The position numbers and the translations under genes are program-made. A stretch of DNA of 64,000 nt, taken from assembly GCF_003945595.2 (NCBI RefSeq), contig NW_024104285.1, forward strand, positions 124,001 to 188,000, given 5' to 3'. This DNA is from Pipra filicauda (taxonomy: Eukaryota; Chordata; Aves; Passeriformes; Pipridae). Positions 12,156 through 24,590 of the stretch are shown in pieces (the stretch's first letter is position 1; each line of letters starts with the position of its first letter). The notes beneath the pieces were generated by a model, which was not told the origin of the DNA, did not search any database, and saw only the letters and a program-made list of their open reading frames with translations.

Positions 12156-12780
12156 ACCAGGTTTTGTGCTGGTGTCAGTGTCAGTCTAAAGGAGGTTCCA
12201 GTGCCCTGTGTCCCTCGCCTTGGCCGTGCCAGGCTGCCTTTGGGCTCTGGCCCTGCAGAGCTCCTGGGGCTCCCAGGAAGGAGCTGTTTGGGCACCAAGG
12301 AACTTCTCCAGCCCCTCAGCAGGAGCTGGAGCTGCTGCTCTGTGGCGAGCAGATGATTAGCAGTGCCTGCTTTTGTGTGAAGCACAGTGGCTTCTCCTGG
12401 ATTTACCTAATGATTTGGCAATGACTTGGAACTGCTTCATATGAAAGAGGAGAGGCACGTTGTGATGGATGACCTTCCTCAGTGCCTGGGAAGGGTGGGG
12501 GTGGACAGACAGCTGGGAGGGATGTCAGGGCTGGAGCTTATTGACCCTCGAAGGTACAGGGAGAGAGGGGGCCACAAGGGCTTGAGGCAAAGGTAAGACA
12601 CTGATTAAGATGAGGTGGAAAGCAGAGAAAGTGTAGCAGTTGGGAGATCAGAGAGCATTTGTGCTGGTAGTGACCACAAACAGCTGTATCTGCTAGCAGG
12701 GAGTTGGAATGTATTTTAAAATCCTTCTGGAGCTGACACTGTCTGCCAGGGCTAATGGACAAGGGGGACTCAAAGTGGTA
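12156..12780. other. GC-richer unassigned block next to CR1
   Basis: This segment is clearly richer in G and C than its surroundings and sits directly against the 5'-truncated side of the CR1 fragment. It is open in more than one frame on both strands (74 to 130 codons), which is expected from low stop density in GC-rich DNA. I do not recognise a domain or repeat family. It could be a diverged upstream portion of the same CR1, another old repeat, or unique sequence. Confidence 0.4.
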
Positions 12781-13741
12781 GCAATGCTTTTATGTCCTGT
12801 GACAAGTTCGTTCGAAGACTTTTATAGATAAATATGTCAATTCTGAATTTTTTTTGTGCATTTTTTTCAAGAATTTAAGTCTACACAACTCCTAAATAGG
12901 CTACAGTACACATGTTTTATTCATGTTTACAGTGGTATGTATCATTACTTCAGTGTGTACAAGTTGTACAACTGGAGTTAACTTTGCAGAGGACATTCTG
13001 AACTGATAGAAGGGCTAGAGACAAATACAAATAACAGCAATAAATCCATCTTGTACTGTAGAAGATTTAAAATATTTCACTTGCTAAAAAACTTTCTGTT
13101 AGTGAATGTGGGTTAGTAAATATATCCAAACTATTTATGAAATCTAAATCAATGTTATACATAAGAAGCCACAGAAGTTCAAATCAATGAATCCAAAAAT
13201 AGTTGAAAATCTGTGTCGTACTTTGCCTATCATTCTGCTTCATTCTTAGTTCTACAGTAGTATTTGGGTGACATATAAATAGGGCTGAGTACTTTGTAAT
13301 GAATAATTTATTTCACCAATTTTCCGTCTTTTTTTTTTTCCCTGTGACATACCCATGAATAATCAGGTCACGGTTTTCTTTATTCGTAATTCAAAGTTCT
13401 CTGACAGTCCCTCCTCAACCTGCTCCCTTTATTGCCTCCATATATATTCCAAATTTTGAAGCAGAGAAGGGTTAGCATCAGAGCTGTGTAGTTTCCCTGT
13501 GCGTGGTCATACACCATTGTTTCTATTCCCCAGTTGGACTCTTCTGAAGTAATTGGGTGTGAATGTTCATGGAGAATAAATTAGACTTTGCTTTTTTGTG
13601 ATCCTGAATGTAAAACCAACTCTCTCTGTGCATTGGCACCAGTAAAATGCAGAAGAAGCTCCACAGAAAGATGACACACAAAAGGCATGAGCACAGCTGA
13701 AAGGAATTAATTTTAAAATTCACATGAATATTCATAGGTTT
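12781..13741. other. AT-rich non-coding DNA, no feature seen
   Basis: Returns to AT-rich composition with short homopolymer runs near 12850 and 13330. No gene or repeat family recognised. Confidence 0.45.
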
Positions 13742-13793
13742 GTTTGGGGTTTTTTTGGTTTTGTTTTTTTTTTTTTTTGGGGGGGAGGGTTTT
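13742..13793 (+). repeat. T/G-rich low-complexity tract
   Basis: A run of T with interspersed G, including 15 consecutive T bases followed immediately by eight G bases and a G-rich tail. It is a simple-sequence tract with T and G confined to the plus strand. Confidence 0.85.
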
Positions 13794-16321
13794 GCAGTGT
13801 GTTCTCAAATTAAACAGTAGCAAAACAACTTTTTCTCTTAGTCTTTGGTCTATTCACCTGTTCCTGATGTGGCCACTGGGAACACTTTAGTGGTTGAAAG
13901 GAAGGACAAGCTCGGGGCTCTTGTCATTCTGGAGTTCAGTCAGTCTTTTTCTGGACCCAAGCCTAAAGGCATCTCTTTTCTATATTATTGTGATGGCAAT
14001 TCTGTGTTATGTGTGAGGCACAGATTTCCACAATCCACCCAGGGAGGCAGTGCAGAAATCCATCCCTCACATCAGCCAAATGGAGGCACTGCACATTCCC
14101 TGTATGCCTTCCTATCTCTGCTCTCTAGGTGCCCAGGGGAAGAGAGGCAGCCTTAGATTTTTTTCAGTTATCACACTTTTGATAGATTTCTAAGGGATTA
14201 CAGGCTTAGAAAAGTCAAAATCCATTCCAAGAGAGGTCTACACTGTACTATATAAGATACCCTTAGCACAAAGTAAGTTTAAAGATAGAGAAAGTAAAAC
14301 AGCTGGGATAAAAATTTAAGTCAGAAGTTACATTCCAGAAGCAGAAGTGATGCTTAAGGCTGTTTTGCATTAGTACATTTGAAGAACATTGTTTCCTAAT
14401 CTACTTCGAAGAAATGTTTAGGGATTTTATTAACATAAAACAAGATAGTGAGAGCAAATTTGATATCAATTAACATACTAATTAAATGTCATTTAGTAGT
14501 TTTAGCAATTACTTGATATTTAATTAACCACTTGAATACCTTGGGAGATCCAGATTATTGTACATGTAATCAAAGGGCAATTCTTCTGACCCTGTGGGCA
14601 TATGCTGCATGTCAAGACAATCTGTAGATAGCAACAAAAAATAACTGTGTGTACTGTGACCCCAGGTATGTTGCTGTGTACCAAGGGGATTAATTTACTA
14701 ATTTGAAAGCATTATCTATCAGTTAAAGAGCTTAAACATACCTCAAGTGATTAGGGACCTACATAAACAACATGAACAACCTACAAAATATCAATTATTT
14801 TAGTTCAGGACGCATTTTAAATTCATCCTGCAAAATTACCTTGGCATTTATGAAACTTGAATTCACCATCAAGCCCTTTTATTTTTAGCAAACAGCTTCA
14901 AGGATCGGAGAATAAGGAAACAAATGTTTCTTAGCAAAAAGTTACTTAAAGAGAGCAAATAAATACCTGAAATCTTCTGGACTCCACTCACACAGAGGCA
15001 GCAACTTTTCTATAAGGGAGATTTCCTGTACAGATTGAGAAAAAAAAGTCTTAACCACTCAAAGAGCAGGGGTGATCTGTGTGTTGAATTGCCCTCTCCT
15101 CCAGGTAAGTCTCCATTCTCCTCCTGGTTTTGGAGCTGCCCTGGTGTCGTTCAGGTCGTGCCGACATGTTGTCCCACACTGCCAAAGACTACCCGTGACA
15201 ACCCACAGTGGTGCTGTCCTACAGCTACAGGAGCAGAGTCACCCTTTGTCACATCTCCCACTTCTCTAAGTGGGCATTAACAACTCTTAACCCTCATTTT
15301 TAATCTCCTGTTTGTAACCCAGCAACCTTTCCACTGCTTTTGATTATCTTCTCTGTCTCTGTGTTATTTTGCTTCCATTTCTGCCTGTGGGTATCAATAT
15401 GGAGAAACTCAGCAAAGGAGCCTTTCTGGTCCCTTTGTAGCTCTTTCCCATTTGCCATGAAAAAACCCAGAACTTCACTCATCTGTAAAACAATATCTCC
15501 TTTGCTCTATCTGTGTTTTCTTGTCTCCACACTGATTAAAGCTTTTTATTTACAATCCATCTTCAGATCTCTCTCTCTAACCAGTGACCCATCCCTCTCA
15601 CTCCACCAGAACCAATCTAAGTCTCTAATGGTCTCTTTGAAGTAGAAATACAGAAGGAATGTTCCTTTCTCCTCCCTGTTCACCTTTCAGCCCCCTTCCA
15701 CAGTTAGTGATACGCCATTTAGTTAAAATCTTTTCCCCTTTTGCTTTTGTGCCTTTGTCTCCCTTGGTTCTCTTGAAAAACTTCTAATTTATCCTTCAGA
15801 GGATATTTATCAGTCTTCTTTCATTCCTGGGTGGGGACTGCACAGATTTCTTTCAGATTCCTGTGGGACCCTCTCTTGACATAGCCCATACCAAAGAGAT
15901 TGAGAAGTACCTGAATACTTCAGCCTTAAAAAGGATTTTCTTATAATTTTAAGAGTATGAAGTGAGTTGATCTCATTTGCTCCTTACAAAAGTGGTTCAT
16001 GTCTTCATTATAGTTTCTTAACCAGAGTAGATTTAAAGGAAATAGAGAGGGTGGTTTGGCATTTTCTGAGCTGGAAATTTAAAAAGAAAATAACAAAAAT
16101 CATTAAAATCTTTATGTTAATGAGACCATATCAACATAAACAAAATTCTGATTCAAGGATTAAAAAAAAAGAGATTCAATCTGTATTTTTTTGATTTAAG
16201 GTTCCACAGTAGTACAGCACAAGTTAGTCAAATTTATTGAGGTATAAATTTATGTTTTTTAAATGTAGTCTTGTAATGTATAGATTTTCTTTATATTAAT
16301 TTATATTTGCTTTGTTCTTAG
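13794..16321. other. AT-rich non-coding DNA, no gene seen
   Basis: About 2.5 kb with open frames of up to 103 codons (13845-14156 and 15340-15645), none with a recognisable family or splice support. The 15.1-15.8 kb part is pyrimidine-rich on the plus strand. No known repeat recognised. Confidence 0.45.
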
Positions 16322-16413
16322 CCCAGTCTTTGTTCATCCTGCACAAAGGAGCAGTGCTCTATGACATGCTCAGCAATGCCCTGACCAGGAAGTTCATGTA
16401 TTTACAGCTTTAA
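16322..16413 (+). other. Candidate terminal exon or exon relic (unproven)
   Basis: A pyrimidine-rich AT tract ending TTTGCTTTGTTCTTAG forms a plausible splice acceptor ending at 16321. From there one frame stays open for 29 complete codons to a TAA at 16411-16413. The codons look coding-like (many C- or G-ending codons such as CTG, CAC, GTG, CTC, GAC, ATG, AGC, GCC), unlike the AT-rich surroundings. The peptide starts AQSLFILHKGAVLYD if the split first codon is completed as GCC and ends MYLQL. I do not recognise the protein. A further GAGCAAAG followed by GTATGA near 16472 could be a donor if the transcript continues, which would make this a non-coding or degenerate exon. Alternatives are a true last exon of a spanning gene, an lncRNA exon, or chance. 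Confidence 0.25.
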
Positions 16414-17215
16414 AATATCAATGCAATGCTGGTGCAGCACGAGGAAGAGAATTAACTCGCAGAGCAAAGGTATGAACTAGTTGAGAAACTGGACCCATTG
16501 TTTACCCTGGTTTGTCTTTATTTGTCTCATTTTCTCTCAAGGGGATCCCCAGGCCACTGCAGTAGGAGGAGTGACAAAAGCACTGATGGACTGTCCCCTG
16601 GGGAGAGTTTCACACGGAGCAGCCAATGCAAACCTGACTGTTTCCCCCTGTCAAACAGCAGATATTGGAAGGATAAAATATCCAGTAATAGCCCTCACCA
16701 ATTTTGCTGTACATTAGCAGCTGAAAATTATGTATTTCTACAAAGAAGATAACTGGGGAATAGGTTTTCCTACTATTACCAGTGTCGGGAAATATAAGCA
16801 AATGCAGGAATTGGAAACAAAAACATCAGCAGAAGAAAACAGTAGTTTAAGTAAATCTAAACACCTCATTCTTACACTGCCTCTTTTATCATTACATGTC
16901 AAACTACTTTACAAGCAAGGTCACAGTGACAGTTTTCTTGCATGGTTCTGTTGGCACATGCACAGTAACCGTAGTCAAGCTTTAAAAATTTCTCTTCTGT
17001 GAAGTAAATGCTTCCATCAACATTTGCCCAGAATTTCTGGCCACTCAAATCTTATCCCTGTTTTATTGTTCACATACCATGTCCCCAAAACTCCTTCTGT
17101 ATTCAGCACCTACAACCATTTTTACATATCTTAAAAATATTAATTATAAAAATTGCATATTTATTTCATAAATTGGAAAAAGAAATCTTGCATGCTATTC
17201 AGGGATTTAGTTGTG

Positions 17216-17217
<2 letters not shown>
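16414..17217. other. Non-coding DNA, no feature seen
   Basis: Overlapping short open frames of up to 90 codons on both strands between 16481 and 17002, none recognisable. No repeat family assigned. Confidence 0.4.

Positions 17218-17247
<30 letters not shown>
17218..17247 (+). repeat. Poly-T run of 30 bases
   Basis: Thirty uninterrupted T bases. On the minus strand this is a poly-A run and might mark the tail of a retroposed sequence lying at higher coordinates. The adjoining DNA (from 17248) contains no gene-like sequence I recognise, and CR1 elements do not end in poly-A. A simple homopolymer expansion explains it equally well. Confidence 0.9.
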
Positions 17248-17249
<2 letters not shown>

Positions 17250-20200
17250 ATGGACCAGATACACTTTGCCATCAAAATAAAATTTATAGATAATAAGATA
17301 ATTCCAATGATTATTTATCTGGATACCTCTCTATATTGTTTAAACCTGTGTTTATCAATATGCTTATACTTTAATAATATCGTCGGGAAGAAAAAAAATT
17401 GACATTAAAATTACCACAGGGGTTGAGGATTTTACCTGGAAGAAAGAAAAATTAGTCTTTAATCAAAAAAGGCACAGTTACAAAAGGATTAATTTTGGAT
17501 CAGAACATACCATTAGATATTTTTCTGTCCCAGCTGAGAGTAGTAATTGGAAAATCATAGTTTACACAAAAAAATAATTATTTTCTTATGATCTGCCTTT
17601 CTTTCATAAAGCTTTGCATCTCCATCACTCAATTACAATCTGGGAGATTAGGGGACTCAATATATACTAGATTAAAGGTCACCTATTATTACAGACAAGA
17701 TTTAATTGCAATATTGACAGAAATTCCTTACTAACCATAGGCTTTAAGCTGCTTGTACATACTCAGCATAATAAAAAGGGATGGAATATTCATGAGCTGC
17801 ACTATGGGAAAAAGTCTAGCAGGAACCTAAAACCAGAGCGAGCCTCCTTTTTTAAAAGAGGAAAATTAGGAGATGTTGGTGGTTGAAAAATTGTAGATTA
17901 AATCTTCTTCCATTACAGAGAGTAAAAGTTAGCTTGATTGCACTGCTGTAAGAACTTCCTGGGGGAAATTAAACTTGATAATCTCAAGGTGTTTCCCACA
18001 GGACACCATGCATTCGGTAATGTTCATTATAGTCTGCAGAATACCAGATAGAATTTAAAGTGAAGACTCCTAAGGTTTAATCAATATAGACATTCTAAAT
18101 TGTTCACAGGATCAAGCCCTGATTATGAAACAAAGATGCAGTGACAAGGGAAGCCACAGTACTTTAGGCAGATTTTTTTTCTCGCATTAACCAGTTGGTT
18201 CACAGTGAAGGTGAATAGTGATGGCCAAATCTCCAAAACAATTTCTGTAGCAGCATCACCGAGGGCTTTATTGAGCTTCTGAGACTTCCACAGCTCCACC
18301 TGGTTCCAGTGAATAATTCTTAAAACCAGGTAGCAAATACTTTGGAGATTACTTGTCACAAGATTTAAAACCTGTACGTTGCTGTTTTAAACCATGAAGA
18401 GTTTAACTATTACAAAATAGATTTTAAATGCTTCCTTTAGAAGATCATGGAGAGTATAAAGATTTCAATTAGGAAAAAAAAAAAAAATAGCTGTCTGCTC
18501 TCTGCCCAAGTTTTAAAGCAAGAAATAAAAGAATATACAGCCTGAACTGATATTGGTGTTTGTTATCATCTGGTGATATACTCATAGGACAATGTGCAAA
18601 GGACTGAAATGGCACATTAGCAGTTCAAAGCACAAAGAAAATGAATCTTCAATTTTGATGAAATGAGTTTGCAGCATCTGTGGCATCTTTAGATAAGAGA
18701 AGTTGCCAAATTGCCAATTGCAAAAATAATCCAGCGTAGCAGGTTTTGGAACTGGTAAGGAAAAACTGCCTAAGAACAAATGATTCCAGCTGAAGCCAAA
18801 GAGGATACTGACCCTCTCAGATCTTCAGTGGCTTGGACAAAGATCAAGGGAGTGTTTAGGACTAAGAGAAGGACCTGGAATTTCAAACAAAATGTGGCTG
18901 GAAACACTGTTTGAATGAGCCAGAACTGGATTTATGGCTCTTCTGCATCTGATACTGGTAGATGGCACCTATTCAGCACAAAAGACAGATGATGCCCCTT
19001 GATTTTATATGGGTACATATGTCTTCCCATTCCTTTGATACAAGGGATAATCAAGCTTCAAGATTCAAACAACTCTATCAGTAAGGATTTTGAGATGGAT
19101 ATAAATTAAATAAAAATTCTGGAGAGTTTTTTTGGTGCCAAGTCCCTGCATTTTTGGAGGGCTCAAACCACAACAGGTAGAAAGAAATGTGTTTCAGAGC
19201 CATCAACTCTTTGAGGTAACTGGGATCTGATGGGTATCAGGCTCTGCAGGGTTCATCCTGTCCCAAAAAATAATTTGTGCTCCTCTGTCATGCATGGTTC
19301 TGGTCTTTCCCTGCCTCCTTAAGGAGGAGCTGGAAGGTGAACTATTTCTTGGGTTTCAGATCATGAGGACAGTTCTCCACTGTCATCTGATGTGCTGGAA
19401 ATAAAATGGGTCCTTCTCTTTTGGGTTTGGGTACTTTTCCTGGATAGTTAAAGGTAATTGAATAAATTCAGTTTTAATTACTGCATTACTCCAGTTTTCT
19501 GAAGGAGTAATGTAGTAACTTTATTTTCATTTTATTCTTCGTTAAAATTTGAAAAGACTTAAAATGTATATTAAAACGCTATTATATTTGGATGAAGCTG
19601 ATGTTAATAATTTCTCAGACCTATTCCTTGCTTGTCCTTTTCCTGTGACTTTGGATCATAAAACTGTGACTTTGATAATTAAAAAGCCTGAGGTACTTTT
19701 GAAAAGAAAGTATAAAATGTTCTGCTGAATCTTTCCTAGACAGTACAGTTAAACTGGGAGTCATTTTGTTCAAGAGAGAATAAATTCTGCTGAGCTAAAC
19801 TCAAGAATAAGAAAAAGAAAATTAGTAGCTGAACTTCAAGATCAGAAGGTAACATGAGTGCTTGAACAGAGAAATTATTTGCTACATCAGTGAAAAGATG
19901 CCATTTGGCAACTGGACTTCTTGGTCAGCATTTCTCATGAATGCTGGTCAACACTTCAATTGCCACTGAGAGAAGACAGATCTTAAATTTACATGCTGTG
20001 CACATCAGAATTAATACAACTAAATTCTGTAGGAAAGTATTAAGTTTTTATTAACCAAAAAACCACCGACCTTTACTCAAATTATAATTAAAATGACAAA
20101 GGAAAAAATTCAGAGTTAATCTCAGCCTATTCCTTACCTTATTTTCCATGCACCAATTCTGTAGTTTATTTGTAATTGTGACCTGATCTGACATCTCAAC

Positions 20201-23200
20201 GGAATTTACTGTTAAACAGATTAAAAATTATGTTGTAGCCTTATTTCTCTGCTATTATTCTGCTTCCATAGCATCCAGAATATTATCTAACCATACCCTC
20301 CTAGCACATTATCTTGTTTCTTACATAGGTGTGTGCAAACTGAGATTATAAACAATGACAGGTTATTTAAAGTATGAATGCAGTAAATTCCAAGCATACA
20401 TTATGATGAATAGCTTAGTCATGGTCTGAGAGATTTTACACAGAATTACTAAGTTAGGCAATTACTCTTTTTAATCACTTTTAAGAATTACTTGATAACT
20501 TAAAAAGCAATATAAGCCTAAGCACCTTATTCAACCATCCCAGACTACCATGGGAACAATTACAAGTGTCTAGGTAAGAAAGTTAAGATCAATAACAGAA
20601 TCACCTTACTTAAAATGAATATTTTATTCCATTTCCTTCTCAGATGAAGCTGTCAGGACAATCAATGTAAAATAAAGGTGCCAGAATTTAGAAACCCCTG
20701 GAATCTGGAACGTGCATAACCTCTACTCTACTGGGTTTGCCTGGCAAGGTTTTGGTAGTGGGGGGCTCTTGCAGAAATTTCAGAATGTTCTGTTTCAAAG
20801 TCTTTTATCCAGTTAGAAGCTCCATGACTAAAACTTTGAAATTTAGTTAGGCAGTTTTTAAATGGGAACTACAGATATACCCCAATATTCCAGTTCATCC
20901 CAATGAATGAGATGTGTCCCTAATGTTCTGCAAATCTCAGTGGAGAAAAAGTATTATCAAATGTGCCAATTGCTGTCACAAGTCTGTCACAGAAAAAAAA
21001 CAGATTTTCTTTTTATTTTTAGGTCAAAAGAATGAAACCATAAATATATTTAGGTTAACTCTTTATATATTTGTTATATAAATTGCATGTATAAAAATAT
21101 ACTATATACAAGAATATTATTATATAGAGATGCGTATAAGTACACTTATATTGACTTATATGTAATGTATAAGTAAATATAAATATATTATATTACAATT
21201 GCCTTGTAAGAGTTTTGCTGAAAGAAGTAACTTTGCCATTACATCTTTGACTCCTTCTACTTGTCTCTGCCAGAGCTGTGATTTGATCCTAAACAAGACT
21301 TTATTTGGTTGGGAGGTAGATGAGGGAATAAATAATTCATACTGTGTTTTCTTTATGTTTGTTGATAACCCTGTCATTAGAGTTTATAAGACACTTTAAA
21401 GATTTTTTTAAATATAAAATATTAAACAATGTTACCACCTTTGTCTATAATTGCCCACTTGGAATGCAAGTCACTCTTGGAAGCACCTTGTAAATGTGTT
21501 AGGAATTGATCCTCACAAACATACAATGTAGGAGGCACCGTGACAGAGCACCCAGAGCTCAAAAATATGGGAATGGGTGGGTGGAGAGAGGTTAGAAACT
21601 TGTTCTTGGGAGCAAACAGAGACACTTGAGGTTACAATAAAGACATCTCAACCACGGCTTGTATTTAGAAGGCTCTGGAAAAGTCTTACAGAGCTGAAAA
21701 TCTGCGTGAAGATCTGCTGAGAATTTCCTATCATCTTGTGTGTTAGCAGTCCACAAATGCTTTCTGCCTTAAACACTAACACAGTAATTACTTCAGATGC
21801 AAGATCACATGGGAACCTGTCTCCAAGAATAAACAGTACTTAAAGAATAGGGAGAGCTGAAATCAATGCTGAGAAAATACTCTGAGATTTACACTGTCAT
21901 CTTGAACCTTTAACTCCTCAGACACGCAGAATATAAGATTTAGCAAACACATTCAATATTAATTTCTGAATAAAATAAATAATTTCTTCCTGCGGGGAAA
22001 GGTGAAGGAGATGGGTCAATGACAAGCACACTCTCCACACACTTATTTCTGATAAATGCAGCCACGTTCCTTGTTGGACTGCAGGGTTAACTGGAAATGT
22101 GTTTACAGGTAGCATTGCTACAAGCATCTACAAAATTGGTAACATGCCAGGAAAATGAAATCAAAACCCATCCTAGACTAAGTTTCTTAACATTAGCCTG
22201 AGGGCAGGGAAGGAAAGGAAGCTGGTTATTTCAGTATTTAACAATTTATTTCAGTACCTCACAATTTGGGATCTGTTTATAACCTGCTGTACAAGAGCAT
22301 GGGAAATGTTCTGACATGAGCAGGCCTTTCCCATTTCAAAGGCACATGGATAAAACAGTGGACAGGAGAGTTCTTACATAATAAATTGAATATTATGTAA
22401 AAAACTTCTGAGTTGCATATGATTGTCTTTTTATTCTTACCTGGGCTGATGTAAATTAGCAGCAGTTTGTGGAGTTTCACTGGTATAAGAGGGATGAGAG
22501 TGATCAAAGTGAACTAACACCCAAACAAAAACAGTAAAAACCTTTATATTTTTACCATTACCAGGAAAAAAAGACAACATCATTTGGTGCATAAAAAAAG
22601 ATGTTTCACATAAGTCTAAGGCTGCTCATTCTACCAGTTTAACGGAGCTTATAAAGAACATTAAGCAATAGATCCACATACGATACCGATTCAGGGAAGG
22701 AATTGGGGAATCGATTCGACTGTTAGAAAATTCTGTTGTTATTGGCATATTTGAATCTATCTCTCTGCAAGTCTGGCACTCCAGACACAAAATGACCGTT
22801 GTGAATGATTTCCTGAATTCCAGTCCATAGGATGCTACAGAAGTGACTTTGAACAGATTAAAAATAACACATTACTTTTTACAACAGAACAATCCAGGAA
22901 CCATTTTCAGGCCCTTGGACCAATGAACAGGCACAGCTCATTTCCATTCAGCTAAATTTCCAAAGCAGGGTAGTCCTACCCCAACTGCCTAGAAGGGGAT
23001 GGTTCCTGGCCTAAGCTAATCCCCAAACTGCTCGAGCATGGTTGAGTGGATGCTACTTAAATCAACAGAAGTGGAAAACATGCCAACATTTAACAATTTC
23101 CCAGCATGAACAGAGGGCTCACATGCTGGTGCAGATGCTGCCATCACACCTAACAGTCCATCAGTGTCAAAGACGCAGAGATTTTAGTGATACCAAACTA

Positions 23201-23782
23201 TTGGATCCAGAATGGACCTTCCCATAGTATAAGAGGGCTTTAGATGTGAAGGTGAAACTTCAAATCCTTGTTATCCAAGTTAGAAACTACCTAAGGGGAA
23301 AAAACAACCCACACCATTCTGCTGCAGCAAGCACAGGCCTTGCTAATTATTATGACTGACATATTGTAATTCAATCAATTCCTTTCTAAATAAAATCAAC
23401 CCTTCACTATACAAAACCATCAGTGGGACTTACAAATTATTCCAGACCGTAAAAAGCTTCATTGCTGATCTAATTATGCTCTGCATCTCACAGCTCTGGG
23501 AAGTGCAGAACCATCAGAGCACAGCAGGCATCAGTGCTCGATCCCCCCTCCCACACCACAGCCCCATATGCTCCAGTGGCTGGGGAAGGGACCCTGGAGC
23601 AGTGGTACATCAGCTCCTCAGCCTCCTGTGAAAGGGAATGTGCTTTTTGGTCACTCTGACTTCTTTATGCCCCAGAATAAGCCAAAGCAGCCAGAGGTGC
23701 AGCCCAGTGAAGTGGTGGAAGGGTCCAGAAGAATCCCAGATGCTGCATGATGTAACAGAACTAAGGAATATGGCAAGTTGGC
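17248..23782. other. Long AT-rich non-coding stretch, no gene seen
   Basis: About 6.5 kb without a supportable gene; open frames stay below about 80 codons and look random. A very AT-rich segment with many TATA-like repeats spans about 21040-21200. A small CpG cluster sits at 22681-22718. From about 23480 to 23780 the sequence becomes richer in G and C as it approaches the long CR1, but I cannot assign that part to the element. Confidence 0.45.
21040..21200. repeat. AT-rich low-complexity region
   Basis: Dense runs of TATATA, ATATTAT and TATAAGT motifs with almost no G or C. This is low-complexity AT DNA, not an ordered tandem repeat. Confidence 0.6.
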
Positions 23783-24418
23783 CATGAGTCAGCAGAGTCC
23801 TGGCAGCCAGGAGGGCCAACCCTGTCCTGGGGGGCATCAGGCAAAGCATCGCCAGCCGGGCGAGAGAGGGGATTGTCCCGCTCTGCTCTGCACTGGGGTG
23901 GCCTCACCCGGAATATTGAGGCAGTTTTAGGCACCAGAACATAAAAAAAAAAGATATACATCCATTCGAGAGGGTCCAAAGTAACACTGCAAATATGGGG
24001 AAGGGCCTTGAGGAGAAGCCATACAAGGAGTAGCTGAGGGCACTTGGTGTGTTCTGCTGGAGGAGACTGAGGGAAAACCTCACTGCGCTCACAACTTCCT
24101 TGTGAGGGGAAGAGAAGAGGCAGGTACTGATCTCTGCTCAGTGTGGATGAGGGACAGGACACAAGGGAATGGCCTGAAGTTGTTTCAGAGGAGGTTTAGG
24201 TTGGTATTAGGAAAAGGTTCTTCCCCCAGAGGGTGGTTGGGCACTGAACAGGCTCCCCAGGGCAGTGGGCACAGCACCAAGGCTGCCAGAGCTCAAGTGT
24301 TTGAGCAACACTCATAGAGATAGGGTGGGATTGTTGGAGTTGTTCTGTGCAGGGCCAGGAGTTAGGCTTAGATGACCTTTGTGGGTCCCTTCCAGCTCAG
24401 GATATTCTGTGGTTCTGT
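23783..24418 (+). mobile_element. CR1 LINE, longest copy in window
   Basis: This CR1 copy is in plus orientation and includes the C-terminal end of the reverse-transcriptase frame plus the 3' tail. The start CATGAGTCAGCAGAGTCCTG matches the usual CR1 block for a DMNMSQQ-like segment. Next come a GGGATTGTCCCGCTCTGCTC block (PLYSAL-type motif), GAGAGGGTCCAAAGTAACAC, GGAGGAGACTGAGGGAAAAC, GACAGGACACAAGGGAATGG (the DRTRGNG-type motif, here DRTQGNGLK), GGAGGTTTAGGTTGGTATTA and a GTGTTTGAGCAACACTCATA block. The copy ends in GTGGGTCCCTTCCAGCTCAG and a tail resembling GATATTCTGTGGTTCTGTG. The frame is broken by stops (for example after the HPEY-like motif near 23921) and by an A-run at about 23942, so it is inactive. 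The open frames on both strands over 23761-24317 are by-products. Confidence 0.95.
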
Positions 24419-24590
24419 GCAGATCAGCAGGTAGAGCTGGATGTGCCAGCTGTGCACTGTGGTGGAGAGAAAAGGATTAAATCAGCTGTGTAGAAGCCAT
24501 AGGGAAGAAGTCAGTCAGGCCATAAAGAGTAGAAGCAGAATGCAGAACAAAGGGGTCAGTAAGACAGGGCACATGTGACAAAGAAATCAG
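24419..24590. other. Unassigned flank between CR1 and purine tract
   Basis: Short stretch downstream of the CR1 3' end, already purine-leaning. No further feature recognised. Confidence 0.4.

Noticed and set aside
11827..12424. Several overlapping frames of 86 to 130 codons on both strands
   Set aside because: They come from reversed CR1 sequence and its GC-rich flank, with low stop density in several frames at once.
23761..24162. A 133-codon minus-strand open frame and overlapping frames
   Set aside because: They are shadows of the plus-strand CR1 at 23783-24418.
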